NCBI GenBank assembly: GCA_002348705.1
Contig: DEAU01000019.1
Coordinates: forward strand, 1 to 64,000
Origin: Candidatus Neomicrothrix sp. UBA2974
GTDB taxonomy: Bacteria; Actinomycetota; Acidimicrobiia; Acidimicrobiales; MedAcidi-G1
Direction: 5' to 3'
Length of the DNA: 64,000 bases
The notes beneath the pieces were generated by a model. It was given only the letters and a program-made list of their open reading frames with translations. It was not told the DNA's origin and searched no databases. Numbering within the stretch: position 1 is the stretch's first letter; each line of letters starts with the position of its first letter. Position numbers and translations under genes: made by a program. Shown here piece after piece: positions 52,743-60,487 of the stretch.

Positions 52743-53573
52743 TCAGGACAGGGGTGGATCGCCCAGGGCGGCGTTGAGGTTGCCGGAACGCAAGCCCTCG
52801 AGGTCGAGAGTGGCGTAGCGATAGCCAGCGCCAAGCACGGCGTCAACGACTTCGCGACGAAGGGCGACCACATCGGCCAGACGGCTCAGGGGAACCTCGA
52901 CGCGGGCGGTGTCGCCGTGATGGCGGACCCTTAGGTCGTCGAAGCCGAGGCGACGCAGGGAGGCCTCGGCCCGCTCTACGGTGGACAACAGAGCGACCGT
53001 GACCTGCGTGCCGTACGGGATTCGTGACGCCAGGCAGGCGGCGGCCGGTTTGTCGGCAGTTCGTAGACCGAGGTGACGCGACGCGGCACGGACGTCATCT
53101 TTAGTTAGCCCGGCCTCGACCATAGGGAACTGAGCTCCGCGGGCAGCAGCCGCGTCTTGCCCAGGCCGATAGTCACCCAGGTCGTCGAGGTTGACACCAA
53201 GAACCACCGTCGCTCCCTCTGCTTCGGCAAGGGGAACCAGGACGTCCATCAGAGCGTCCTTGCAGTATGCGCAGCGATCGGCATCATTGGCTCGGTAGGC
53301 GGCGTCCTCCATCTCGGAGGTTTCGACAGTCGACCAGCGCAGACCCCACTCGCGAGCTAGAGCTTCTGCGTCCTCCCGCTCGTCAGATGCCAACGAGGGA
53401 GAGATGGCCGTGACGGCATGGACCCTCCCGGCACCCAACTCGTCATGGGCGACACGGGCCAGGAGAGCCGAATCGGTCCCCCCGGAAAAAGCAACGACCA
53501 GCCGGCCGTGGTCAGCGACCTTTGACCGGAGCCGCTCCAGAGCGGCAAACCCGTCAGGGCGCGGTCCAGCCAT
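52743..53573 (-). CDS. larE: LarE-type ATP-dependent sulfur transferase, three-Cys form
   Basis: LarE inserts sulfur into the nickel-pincer nucleotide cofactor of lactate racemase-like enzymes. The 276-residue protein has the PP-loop VVAFSGGTDSALLARVAHDEL. Three cysteines, two in DRCAYCKDAL and one in AACLASRIP, are placed as in LarE proteins that hold a [4Fe-4S] cluster rather than sacrificing a single Cys. No larB, larC or larA is next to it, so the partner is elsewhere or the enzyme serves another purpose. It lies 8 nt after chdC. Confidence 0.88.
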   Translation of the reverse strand: MAGPRPDGFAALERLRSKVADHGRLVVAFSGGTDSALLARVAHDELGAGRVHAVTAISPSLASDEREDAEALAREWGLRWSTVETSEMEDAAYRANDADRCAYCKDALMDVLVPLAEAEGATVVLGVNLDDLGDYRPGQDAAAARGAQFPMVEAGLTKDDVRAASRHLGLRTADKPAAACLASRIPYGTQVTVALLSTVERAEASLRRLGFDDLRVRHHGDTARVEVPLSRLADVVALRREVVDAVLGAGYRYATLDLEGLRSGNLNAALGDPPLS

Positions 53574-53581
53574 GGTCCCAG

Positions 53582-54265
53582 TCAGACACAGCCCACTTGG
53601 ACCAAAACAGCGTCAAGGTCATCAACCATGCCGGTGTAGAAGGGCCCGAAATCCCCGTACCGGGCCGAAGCCCGGTCATAGCGCATCGTGTAGACAACAT
53701 CCTTGAGGTCGTCGGGATGCTGTCCGAAGAGGGTGACACCCCATTCGAAATCGTCGACACCAGTCGAGCCGGTCACTACCTGGAGGATGCGGCCGGCGAA
53801 CGTTCGGCCCGAGGCGCCATGCTCCATCATCAGTTCTTTCCGATCGTCGTAGGGCAACTCAAACCAGTTCGCACCGACTTCCCGCCGCTTGGACATTGGG
53901 TAGAAGCACCAGGCCGGCTTGCCCTCTGGAGGTAGCTTCGGGTGAAGCCTTGCCTGCTTCATCTCATCCGGGACTCCCTTGGCGTATTCGGAGACCTCGG
54001 TCAGGCTGACGTAACTATCGACCAGTTCGAGGCCGGCGCCAACGAGTGCCGTCTGAAAGGCGCGAAGTCGCCAAAGATCTTCACCAAGGACCATGAAGGC
54101 CAAGTCGGCCTTGTGGCCCAGGATGGCTACTGGGACGACCTGGTCGCCGGCATTGACGGCATCGGTAACGGCGGTCCGCACGGCGACCGCATCCGAGCAG
54201 CGGCCAACCTTCATAAACAGGTGGAGTACGCCAAGTCCATCTGAAGGAATCACGGGACTAGTCAT
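53582..54265 (-). CDS. chdC: Coproheme decarboxylase
   Basis: ChdC (HemQ) makes heme b from coproheme with hydrogen peroxide, the last step of the coproporphyrin-dependent route. The 227-residue chlorite-dismutase-fold protein has Tyr122 in FYPMSKRREV, the radical Tyr position, and the proximal His in MMEHGASGRTF (His149). PPEGKPAWCFYPMSK and NWFELPYDDRKELMMEHG are characteristic of the actinobacterial form. TAGACT lies 8 nt before the ATG and there is no Shine-Dalgarno. larE and glnD follow at 8 and 52 nt. Confidence 0.93.
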   Translation of the reverse strand: MTSPVIPSDGLGVLHLFMKVGRCSDAVAVRTAVTDAVNAGDQVVPVAILGHKADLAFMVLGEDLWRLRAFQTALVGAGLELVDSYVSLTEVSEYAKGVPDEMKQARLHPKLPPEGKPAWCFYPMSKRREVGANWFELPYDDRKELMMEHGASGRTFAGRILQVVTGSTGVDDFEWGVTLFGQHPDDLKDVVYTMRYDRASARYGDFGPFYTGMVDDLDAVLVQVGCV

Positions 54266-54300
54266 CGTCAGCGAGTCTAGAAAGGATGCCCCGGGCCAAC

Positions 54301-55086
54301 TCAGTCGCCGGTGTAGACGTTGATCCGGTCAGCGCGGGCAAAGCCGGCTAGTTGGAGGCCTGCTGCCCGGGCTGTCTCCACGGCGAGAGCCGATGGCCCG
54401 CTTACAGCCACCAACGAGGCGAAACCAGCCGCCCACGCCTTCTGGGCCATTTCGAACGAGGCCCGCCCACTAACCCAAAGGCCTAGATCGGAAGCCGGAA
54501 GTAGGCCATCGAGGTAGAGGCGCCCGACTACTTTGTCAACGGCATTATGGCGACCGATGTCCTCACGCAGTAGCAGTGGCTCGCCGGTTCGGTCGAAGGC
54601 GGCGGCGGCATGCACGGCGCCAGTAGACGAGAAGAGTGCCTGGCCGTCGATCCGGTCTGCCATACCGGTCAGGACGTCGACGTCGAACGGTTCGACAGTC
54701 AGTGGCAACAAGCGCTCCCGTAGTTCGTCGATAGCGACAGAGCCACACACACCACACGACGATGAAGTGGAACCGAGACGCGGCACAGGCGTCGGTGCCA
54801 GACCACCCGTTTCGACAGTTACGTCGTTGTACTCACTGGCCGCCTCCGAGCCTTGACCGCAATAGCGAACCGACCGGACGGGCAGGTCGTGTAATACGCC
54901 CTCAGTTACGCAGAATCCGACGGCCAGTTCGAAGTCATCCCCTGGAGTTCGCATAGTGGTGGCTACCAACTCGCCGTCGAGGCGGATTGACATGGGCTCT
55001 TCGACGATCAATTCGTCAGGGACGCGACGGTTGCCGTCACCGTCGATTCGCCGTGTCAAAACTCGCAATGTGCGACCCCGGCTCAT
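54301..55086 (-). CDS. fdhD: Formate dehydrogenase accessory sulfurtransferase FdhD
   Basis: FdhD delivers sulfur to the molybdenum cofactor of formate dehydrogenase. From ATG 55086 (MSRGRTLRVLT), with a GAGGAAC ribosome site, it has 261 residues; the extension to 55191 is a run-in from the groEL terminator. The catalytic CxxC is SCGVCG (Cys111, Cys114). LREDIGRHNAVDKVVG is the family's second motif. No formate dehydrogenase gene is in the window. It is preceded by the groEL terminator and has its own start signals. Confidence 0.93.
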   Translation of the reverse strand: MSRGRTLRVLTRRIDGDGNRRVPDELIVEEPMSIRLDGELVATTMRTPGDDFELAVGFCVTEGVLHDLPVRSVRYCGQGSEAASEYNDVTVETGGLAPTPVPRLGSTSSSCGVCGSVAIDELRERLLPLTVEPFDVDVLTGMADRIDGQALFSSTGAVHAAAAFDRTGEPLLLREDIGRHNAVDKVVGRLYLDGLLPASDLGLWVSGRASFEMAQKAWAAGFASLVAVSGPSALAVETARAAGLQLAGFARADRINVYTGD

Positions 55087-55154
55087 GTTCCTCGTTCCGG
55101 GCGCACCGGTTTCCTCTTCGCCGAATCCATGACTACCAGTGAACTCGGCCCAAA

Positions 55155-55197
55155 CCGAAAAAGCGGAATGGGCGCCCAAAAAGGCGCCCACATCCGC
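55155..55197 (-). terminator. Rho-independent terminator of groEL
   Basis: On the minus strand a stem GGATGTGGGCGCC / GGCGCCCATTCC (mismatched base, 8-bp perfect core TGGGCGCC/GGCGCCCA with a TTTTTG loop) is followed by GC and TTTTT, 17 nt past the groEL stop. It is the clearest intrinsic terminator in the window. Confidence 0.85.
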
Positions 55198-55213
55198 CTG
55201 ATATCAAGGAAGA

Positions 55214-56833
55214 TCAGAAGTCCATGTCCGGCATACCGCCACCGGCGGCATCGTCCTTCGGGGCGTCGGCGACGACTGCCTCCGTGGTAAGGAAGAGACC
55301 GGCAATAGAACCGGCGTTCTGCAAAGCCGAACGTGTCACCTTGGCAGCGTCGATAATGCCTGCTGCGACCAGGTCCTCGTATTCTCCGGTAGCGGCGTTG
55401 AGACCTACCGAACCCTCGAGACCGCGCACTTTCTCGACGATGACGCCACCCTCGAGACCAGCGTTAACGGCAATCTGGGTCAGGGGGCCCTCCAAGGACT
55501 TGGCCACGATGCGCGCACCGGTGGCCTCGTCGGCTGTCAAGCCTTCGGTCGCCTCAGAGGCTGCCGTCTGGGCACGAAGGAGGGTCACGCCGCCGCCGGC
55601 AACGACGCCCTCCTCAATGGCCGCCTTGGTGGTGCTGACAGCGTCCTCAATCCTGTGCTTCTTCTCTTTGAGTTCAACCTCGGTAGCCGCGCCCACCTTA
55701 AGGACAGCAACACCACCGGATAGTTTCGCCAGGCGCTCCTGAAGTTTCTCGCGGTCGTAGTCGGAATCGGTGTTATCAATCTCACCTTTGATTTGTGAAA
55801 TCCGGCCAGTGATATCGGCTTCGTCACCACCACCTTCGACGATGGTCGTCTCATCCTTGCTAACCACTACCTTGCGGGCCTGACCGAGCATGTCGAGCGT
55901 GACGGCGTCGACCTTAAGGCCGACCTCCTCTGAGATGACCTGTCCCCCGGTGAGGATGGCCATGTCCTGAAGCATCGCTTTGCGACGGTCTCCGAAGCCG
56001 GGGGCCTTCACGGCGGCGGCATTGAAAGTGCCACGGATCTTGTTGACCACGAGGGTGGCCAGAGCCTCGCCCTCGACATCCTCGGCGATGATAAGCAGCG
56101 GACGGTTTGTCTGCATGACCTTTTCAAGCGCTGGAACCATGTCGCGCACCGCCGAGATCTTGGAACCCACGAAGAGCAGGTAGGGCTCCTCAAGGACAGC
56201 CTCCATACGATCAGGATCGGTCACGAAGTAAGGAGAGATGTAGCCCTTGTCAAAGCGCATGCCCTCGACGAGGTCCATTTCCATGCCGAAGGTCTGACCT
56301 TCTTCAACGGTGATGACTCCGTCCTTGCCAACCTTGTCGATGGCTTCGGAAATCATCGCTCCAATCTCGTCGTCCGCGGCCGAAATGGCAGCCACGTTGG
56401 CGATCTGTTCCTTGTCGCTAGACACATCTTGGGAGGATTCGCGAATCGAATCGACTGCCGCAGCCACCGCGGCCTCGATGCCCTTCTTGACCGACATCGG
56501 ATTGGCACCGGCAGCCACGTTGCGGAGGCCCTCGCGCACCATCGACCAGGCCAACACGGTGGCCGTGGTGGTCCCGTCACCGGCAACGTCGTCGGTCTTC
56601 TTTGCAACTTCTTTCACCAGTTCGGCGCCAATACGCTCGTAAGGGTCCTCGAGGTCAATCTCCTTGGCGATGGACACGCCGTCATTGGTGATCGTTGGAG
56701 CACCCCACTTCTTTTCCAGGACTACGTTGCGGCCCTTGGGGCCCAGAGTGACGCGCACAGCGTCAGCTAGTTGGTTCATTCCGCGCTCAAGGGAACGGCG
56801 GGCCGTCTCGTCGAAGGTGATGATCTTCGCCAT
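55214..56833 (-). CDS. groL: 60-kDa chaperonin GroEL
   Basis: GroEL encloses unfolded proteins for ATP-driven folding. The 539-residue protein has the N-terminal LGPKGRNVVLEKKWGAPTITNDG, the ATP site GDGTTTATVLA and the C-terminal GGGMPDMDF tail. Essential Asp (DVAGDGTTT) and the hinge glycines are intact. No groES lies next to it, so this is the monocistronic GroEL of an actinobacterium with the co-chaperonin elsewhere. A CIRCE element about 100 nt upstream implies HrcA repression, and a strong terminator ends the transcript. Confidence 0.97.
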   Translation of the reverse strand: MAKIITFDETARRSLERGMNQLADAVRVTLGPKGRNVVLEKKWGAPTITNDGVSIAKEIDLEDPYERIGAELVKEVAKKTDDVAGDGTTTATVLAWSMVREGLRNVAAGANPMSVKKGIEAAVAAAVDSIRESSQDVSSDKEQIANVAAISAADDEIGAMISEAIDKVGKDGVITVEEGQTFGMEMDLVEGMRFDKGYISPYFVTDPDRMEAVLEEPYLLFVGSKISAVRDMVPALEKVMQTNRPLLIIAEDVEGEALATLVVNKIRGTFNAAAVKAPGFGDRRKAMLQDMAILTGGQVISEEVGLKVDAVTLDMLGQARKVVVSKDETTIVEGGGDEADITGRISQIKGEIDNTDSDYDREKLQERLAKLSGGVAVLKVGAATEVELKEKKHRIEDAVSTTKAAIEEGVVAGGGVTLLRAQTAASEATEGLTADEATGARIVAKSLEGPLTQIAVNAGLEGGVIVEKVRGLEGSVGLNAATGEYEDLVAAGIIDAAKVTRSALQNAGSIAGLFLTTEAVVADAPKDDAAGGGMPDMDF

Positions 56834-56935
56834 CAGCGAAACCTCTCAGTTGTTAGTCGTTCGGTCGGCCACCTGTCGACCTCTAGGTGTCAGGTGTTCT
56901 GGCCGGCTCGGACCAACGGCGCGCTAGACACGACC

Positions 56936-56964
56936 ATTGGCACTCTCCGGACCCGAGTGCCAAT
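56936..56964. promoter_or_regulatory. CIRCE operator (HrcA binding site)
   Basis: ATTGGCACTC (56936-56945), nine bases, and GAGTGCCAAT (56955-56964) form a perfect inverted repeat that matches the CIRCE consensus TTAGCACTC-N9-GAGTGCTAA with A-to-G/T-to-C changes in the third/fourth position. It lies about 105-130 nt before the groEL ATG. HrcA would repress groEL here until heat stress. Confidence 0.9.
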
Positions 56965-57029
56965 CCAATCAGCGAATCTGCCATTTTCCAACGTCAGCCC
57001 ACCAGTTGCAGGCCCCCGGGTTGGATGGC

Positions 57030-57308
57030 TCAGCGACCTCCGGCGACAGCGGGAACGATGGAGACAGTGGCGCCATCCAACACTGAGCTATCCAGGCCGT
57101 CCATGAACCGGACGTCTTCGTCGTCCACGAAGACGTTTACGAAGCGTCGAAGGATGCCCGACTCATCGGTTATCCGCTCGGAGAAACCCGGATGGGCAGC
57201 ATCGAGCGCGCTAAGGGCCTCCCGGACCGTGCTGGCCTCAACCTCCACTTCAGCCTGACCGGTTGTAAGGGGACGCAGGGTGGTGGGAATACGAACTGTA
57301 ACGGCCAT
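57030..57308 (-). CDS. CysO/MoaD/ThiS-family sulfur carrier protein
   Basis: The 92-residue ubiquitin-like protein starts at ATG 57308 (MAVTVRIPTTLRP). It is closest to actinobacterial CysO, which donates sulfur as a thiocarboxylate for cysteine synthesis by CysM: the FVNVFVDDEDVRFMDGL segment and SIVPAVAGG end match CysO. Unlike CysO, the protein ends AVAGGR, with one residue after the Gly-Gly that must be exposed for activation, so it may need trimming by a Mec-like protease. TAGCGT lies 7 nt before the ATG. glycerate kinase is upstream with 10 nt between. Confidence 0.88.
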   Translation of the reverse strand: MAVTVRIPTTLRPLTTGQAEVEVEASTVREALSALDAAHPGFSERITDESGILRRFVNVFVDDEDVRFMDGLDSSVLDGATVSIVPAVAGGR

Positions 57309-57318
57309 GCCCGTAACG

Positions 57319-58305
57319 CTATCGACGGGCCAGTTCGTCGCCCACGACCTCCTCAACGAGAGTGAGAGCCTCGCCGAGAGCACGGTCACGTCCGTACCGG
57401 TCGGAGAGCGATACCACGCCCCTGCGATTGGCGAGTTCGGGATCGGCTCCACCGACGACCACCAACATCGGCACCGAAGCCGCCGCTGCATAGGCCTCTA
57501 CGCCACCAACCACCTTTCCCTCGTATGAGGTGGCGTCCAGCCAGCCCTCACCAGTTACCACTAGGTCAACACCCGTCAAGTGGTCGTCGAGACCAACCTC
57601 CTCCGCCACCAAAGCAAAGCCGTCGACTAACTCGGCGCCGATTGCCGCCAAGCCCCCGGCGAGGCCTCCTGCTGCTCCGGCCCGGACCATCTTCGACACA
57701 TCCGTGCCATGACGTTCAACGTAAACCTGGACAAGACGCTCCAGACGATTGGTCAGCATCCGAACCTGCGCAGGCGTCGCCCCCTTCTGTGGGCCAAACA
57801 CCGCGGCGGCATCGACGAATCGGGTCCGAACGTCGCAGGCGACCAAAAGTTCCACGCCCCGGTAGCGGTCAAGGGGGCCCATGGCCTTAAGGGCACCAAA
57901 TCCTCCGTCAGTAGTAGCCGATCCGCCGACGCCCACGATCACCCGACGGGCACCGGATTCCACGGCGTGGCGCAACAACTCACCGACGCCGGCGGTGGTC
58001 GCGTCAAGCGGTCGGTTTTGGTCCGGTCCGCCAGCTAGCGCCAGACCAGCAACTTGGGCCATCTCAATTACGGCAGTACCCTCCGAAAGCCGCCAGCCAA
58101 CGTCAACGGGTTCACCGAGCGGTCCAATCACAGTGCTGATGCGGTCAGGCCCACCGAGCACATCTAGGAGTCCCTCACCACCATCTGCCATTGGTAATTC
58201 GGTGGTAGTTCCTCCATAGGCGGCAACCGCCCGGGACACGGCAGCAGCCACCTCCGCAGCCGAAGCAGTGCCACGGAACTTGTCTGGGGCGGCCAGAACC
58301 CTCAA
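57319..58305 (-). CDS. Glycerate kinase
   Basis: The 328-residue protein phosphorylates glycerate (GlxK/GarK group). It starts MRVLAAPDKFRGTASAAEVA, the family pattern with Lys and Thr near the N-terminus, and has MADGGEGLLDVLGG, the GVGGSATTDGG loop and TGEGWLDATSYEGKV. It begins at TTG 58305 with a GGAGGG ribosome site. The CysO-like gene follows 10 nt downstream. Role: glyoxylate/glycerate or serine catabolism. Confidence 0.92.
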   Translation of the reverse strand: MRVLAAPDKFRGTASAAEVAAAVSRAVAAYGGTTTELPMADGGEGLLDVLGGPDRISTVIGPLGEPVDVGWRLSEGTAVIEMAQVAGLALAGGPDQNRPLDATTAGVGELLRHAVESGARRVIVGVGGSATTDGGFGALKAMGPLDRYRGVELLVACDVRTRFVDAAAVFGPQKGATPAQVRMLTNRLERLVQVYVERHGTDVSKMVRAGAAGGLAGGLAAIGAELVDGFALVAEEVGLDDHLTGVDLVVTGEGWLDATSYEGKVVGGVEAYAAAASVPMLVVVGGADPELANRRGVVSLSDRYGRDRALGEALTLVEEVVGDELARR

Positions 58306-58350
58306 CGATGACCCTCCAGTGGTCCGCGATCCGGCGGCGGCCGGACCCGG

Positions 58351-58977
58351 TCAGCCACCCTGGATGGCCAGATCGGATCCGAGGATGATGATGATGTCGG
58401 CGTTAGCCACTCGCTCCTCGGCATTGGCTGGCACAGCGAGGCCCCCTGCAGGGAACTGCTCAATGATGCTCGGGGCCTCGCCAAAGTGCTCCTGAATGAC
58501 CCGGGCATCACGTGCGTACCGGTTCTTGTAATAGATCCCGCTAACTGATGTCTTGTCGGCGTTGGCTGGCGACTCCATGGCCCAGCCCAAGGGGCTAAGC
58601 ATGTCGGTGACCCTGCCGGCCGCGCCGGAGACACCGGAGCCATTGGCAACCAGCACCTTCACTTCGTTGGGAGCGTGGGTGGGCTCGGGCATCGGCGGGG
58701 CGGTCGTCGTCGTAAGAGCCGTCGTGGGTGTGGCAGCCGCCGTGGTCGGTGTGACATCCGTGGACCCGGCATCGTTGGAGCCGGTATTACCCGCCGGCGC
58801 AGCAGTAGTCGAAGCGGGAGTGGCAGGAGCAGATGTCTGAGCGGACGGACTGGAATCGAGTCCCTTCCAGAGCATGACCAAGCCGACGATAACCGCTACG
58901 GCAATGAGCAGGAAGGCCCGCGGTGCTGCCGCGGCGTTGCTCGGACCGAGACCACCGCGACTGCGGGCCGCACTCAT
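58351..58977 (-). CDS. LytR_C-domain membrane protein
   Basis: The 208-residue protein has one membrane segment (FLLIAVAVIVGLVMLW, about 22-38), a Thr/Pro/Ala-rich linker (45-100) and a LytR_C domain (about 105-205; VKVLVANGSGVSGAAGRVTDML, GIYYKNRYARDARVI). LytR_C domains are found on envelope proteins related to LytR-CpsA-Psr enzymes but have no catalysis of their own. The ATG overlaps the DUF3263 stop by 4 nt. The same pair lies beside groEL-region genes in other actinobacteria. Confidence 0.9.
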   Translation of the reverse strand: MSAARSRGGLGPSNAAAAPRAFLLIAVAVIVGLVMLWKGLDSSPSAQTSAPATPASTTAAPAGNTGSNDAGSTDVTPTTAAATPTTALTTTTAPPMPEPTHAPNEVKVLVANGSGVSGAAGRVTDMLSPLGWAMESPANADKTSVSGIYYKNRYARDARVIQEHFGEAPSIIEQFPAGGLAVPANAEERVANADIIIILGSDLAIQGG

Positions 58978-59252
58978 CTGGTGCCGTCTTCTTCAACCGC
59001 CGGAGGCTCGAGTCGAACCCGACGGCGGCGAGCCCGTTGACGTTGGATCCGGCGTACGACCAGCGGGTCATAGGCCATGGCCTCGGGATCGTCAAGCAGT
59101 TCACCAAGTAATTGGTAATAGCGGGTAGCCGACAGTTCGAAGAGCTCTCGGATTTGGACATCCTTCGGTGCGGTGGCCGTCCACCAGGATCGTTCGAAGT
59201 CCAGGATTTCTCGGTCTCGCTGAGTCAATGGCACGACCTGATGATCCTTCAC
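58974..59252 (-). CDS. DUF3263-domain protein
   Basis: From GTG 59252 the 92-residue protein has the DUF3263 core: LTQRDREILDFERSWW, then LFELSATRYYQLLGELLDDPEAMA and DPLVVRRIQRQRARRRRVRL. The helix-turn-helix-like middle and the strongly basic C-terminus suggest nucleic-acid binding, but function is not established. The open frame reaches 59303 without similarity. The LytR_C gene overlaps its stop (ATGA). Confidence 0.85.
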   Translation of the reverse strand: MKDHQVVPLTQRDREILDFERSWWTATAPKDVQIRELFELSATRYYQLLGELLDDPEAMAYDPLVVRRIQRQRARRRRVRLEPPAVEEDGTR

Positions 59253-59335
59253 CCCGGGGAGAGGTTCAAGTACCCCCCCGGTCCCATGGCAATTCGCCCA
59301 CACAGGTGGTCGTGATTTCCTACCAAATGTGGGAA

Positions 59336-59355
59336 TAGGTCTCTTAAAAGACCTA
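59336..59355. repeat. Inverted repeat upstream of DUF3263/PhyH genes
   Basis: TAGGTCT (59336-59342) and AGACCTA (59349-59355) are perfect 7-bp arms around CTTAAA. A second, weaker pair GAGAC/GTCTC lies near 59460-59482. The site sits between divergent genes and could be an operator. Confidence 0.45.
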
Positions 59356-59521
59356 CCAGATATTTTTCAGACCCCTCTGGAAATGGACCGTGTTTACCTG
59401 GATCAGCCATTTCTAGCGGAGATGTACCTGCACTTTCGCCCAGTGGATCTATTGGTCAAAGAGACCGCTATTTGGTCGTCTCAGTAGGGGTATGCCCATC
59501 CCCAGCCAACTCCACCTTCGG

Positions 59522-59527
59522 TAGCGT
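59522..59527 (+). promoter_or_regulatory. Predicted -10 box of the PhyH-like gene
   Basis: TAGCGT is 8 nt upstream of ATG 59536 with no Shine-Dalgarno, as at chdC (TAGACT, 8 nt) and other genes here. Confidence 0.4.
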
Positions 59528-59535
59528 TCGCAGTC

Positions 59536-60414
59536 ATGGAAGTGGCACCAATGAAGGTCCTCAACCCAGACCAGGTGGAACAGTTCGAGCGACATGGATA
59601 CCTGTTGCTCGAGAGTGCCCTAACCGCTAGTCAACTGGTACGCCTCCAGACCGTGCTAGAAGGTTGGGTCGAGGAGAGCCGGTCCCAGGAAGGTCCATAC
59701 GGCAAGACGTTCGACGGCCGGCCCCGCTTCGATGTCGAGCCGGGTCATTCCGCCAGTGCCCCGGCACTGCGACGGGTGGCGTCACCAATTGAGGTGTCCA
59801 ACGCCTACCTAGAGGTGATGCGAAACAACCACGCGCTGCATGCCGTGGCCCAATTGATTGGACCGAACCTGCGCTTTCGCGAGTCGAAGGTCAACTCGAA
59901 GCTTCCAGGCACGGCCACTCACCTGAAGTTTCACCAGGACCTTCCCTTCGGTCCTCTATCCAACGACGACCTCATCACGGTGCTGTTTCACCTCGACGAC
60001 GTCGGCCCCGAAAACGGACCGTTGGAGGTGGTACCGGGCAGCCACAAGGGCCCGTTATATGAGCACTGGCATGACGGGGTATTCACTGGGGCGGTCAGCG
60101 CCGAAGTTGCCGCATGGGCTCGCGACCAGGTGGTTACGTGCAGCGCACCAGCCGGCTCGGCATGGCTGATGGACGCCCGCCTGTTGCATGGCTCAGCACC
60201 TAACCTTTCGGACCGACCCCGTTCGTTGTTCATCGTCCAGTACTACGCCGAAGACGCTGTGCCGCTAACACCAAACCACCTCCCCAATCGGTTTGATGGC
60301 GAGTTGGTAGCCGGAGCAGCAACAGGCCGGGTGCGCTGTTCGGATTACGAGGTGTCTGAACCTGAGATGCCAACCGTGGCGTCGTTTTTCGCCGTACAGG
60401 CCGTCGGTGACTGA
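59536..60414 (+). CDS. Phytanoyl-CoA dioxygenase-family Fe(II)/2-oxoglutarate oxygenase
   Basis: The 292-residue cupin-fold oxygenase has the iron facial triad His133-x-Asp135 (KFHQDLPFG) and His218 (LLHGSAPNLS), and Arg229 downstream for 2-oxoglutarate. LEVVPGSHKGPL is the conserved strand before the distal His. Family members hydroxylate many substrates, from phytanoyl-CoA to antibiotics and ectoine, so only the class is certain. The ATG at 59536 has TAGCGT 8 nt upstream; ATG 59551 is an alternative. It is divergent from DUF3263 and followed by a strong hairpin and a tRNA. Confidence 0.9.
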   Translation: MEVAPMKVLNPDQVEQFERHGYLLLESALTASQLVRLQTVLEGWVEESRSQEGPYGKTFDGRPRFDVEPGHSASAPALRRVASPIEVSNAYLEVMRNNHALHAVAQLIGPNLRFRESKVNSKLPGTATHLKFHQDLPFGPLSNDDLITVLFHLDDVGPENGPLEVVPGSHKGPLYEHWHDGVFTGAVSAEVAAWARDQVVTCSAPAGSAWLMDARLLHGSAPNLSDRPRSLFIVQYYAEDAVPLTPNHLPNRFDGELVAGAATGRVRCSDYEVSEPEMPTVASFFAVQAVGD

Positions 60415-60422
60415 GACTGAAT

Positions 60423-60475
60423 CACGATCTGTAGAGACCGTTAGCCTCGTGGGAGTGTTCGGTCTACAGATCGTG
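60423..60475. repeat. 13-bp inverted repeat between PhyH gene and tRNA-Thr
   Basis: CACGATCTGTAGA (60423-60435) and TCTACAGATCGTG (60463-60475) are perfect 13-bp arms around a 27-nt spacer; GACCG/CGGTC next to the arms extends the pairing with a 2-nt bulge. It starts 8 nt after the PhyH stop and ends 12 nt before the tRNA. No T-run follows, so it may be a terminator, an RNA-processing hairpin or a binding site. Confidence 0.55.
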
Positions 60476-60487
60476 CCCCTTGGTCTC

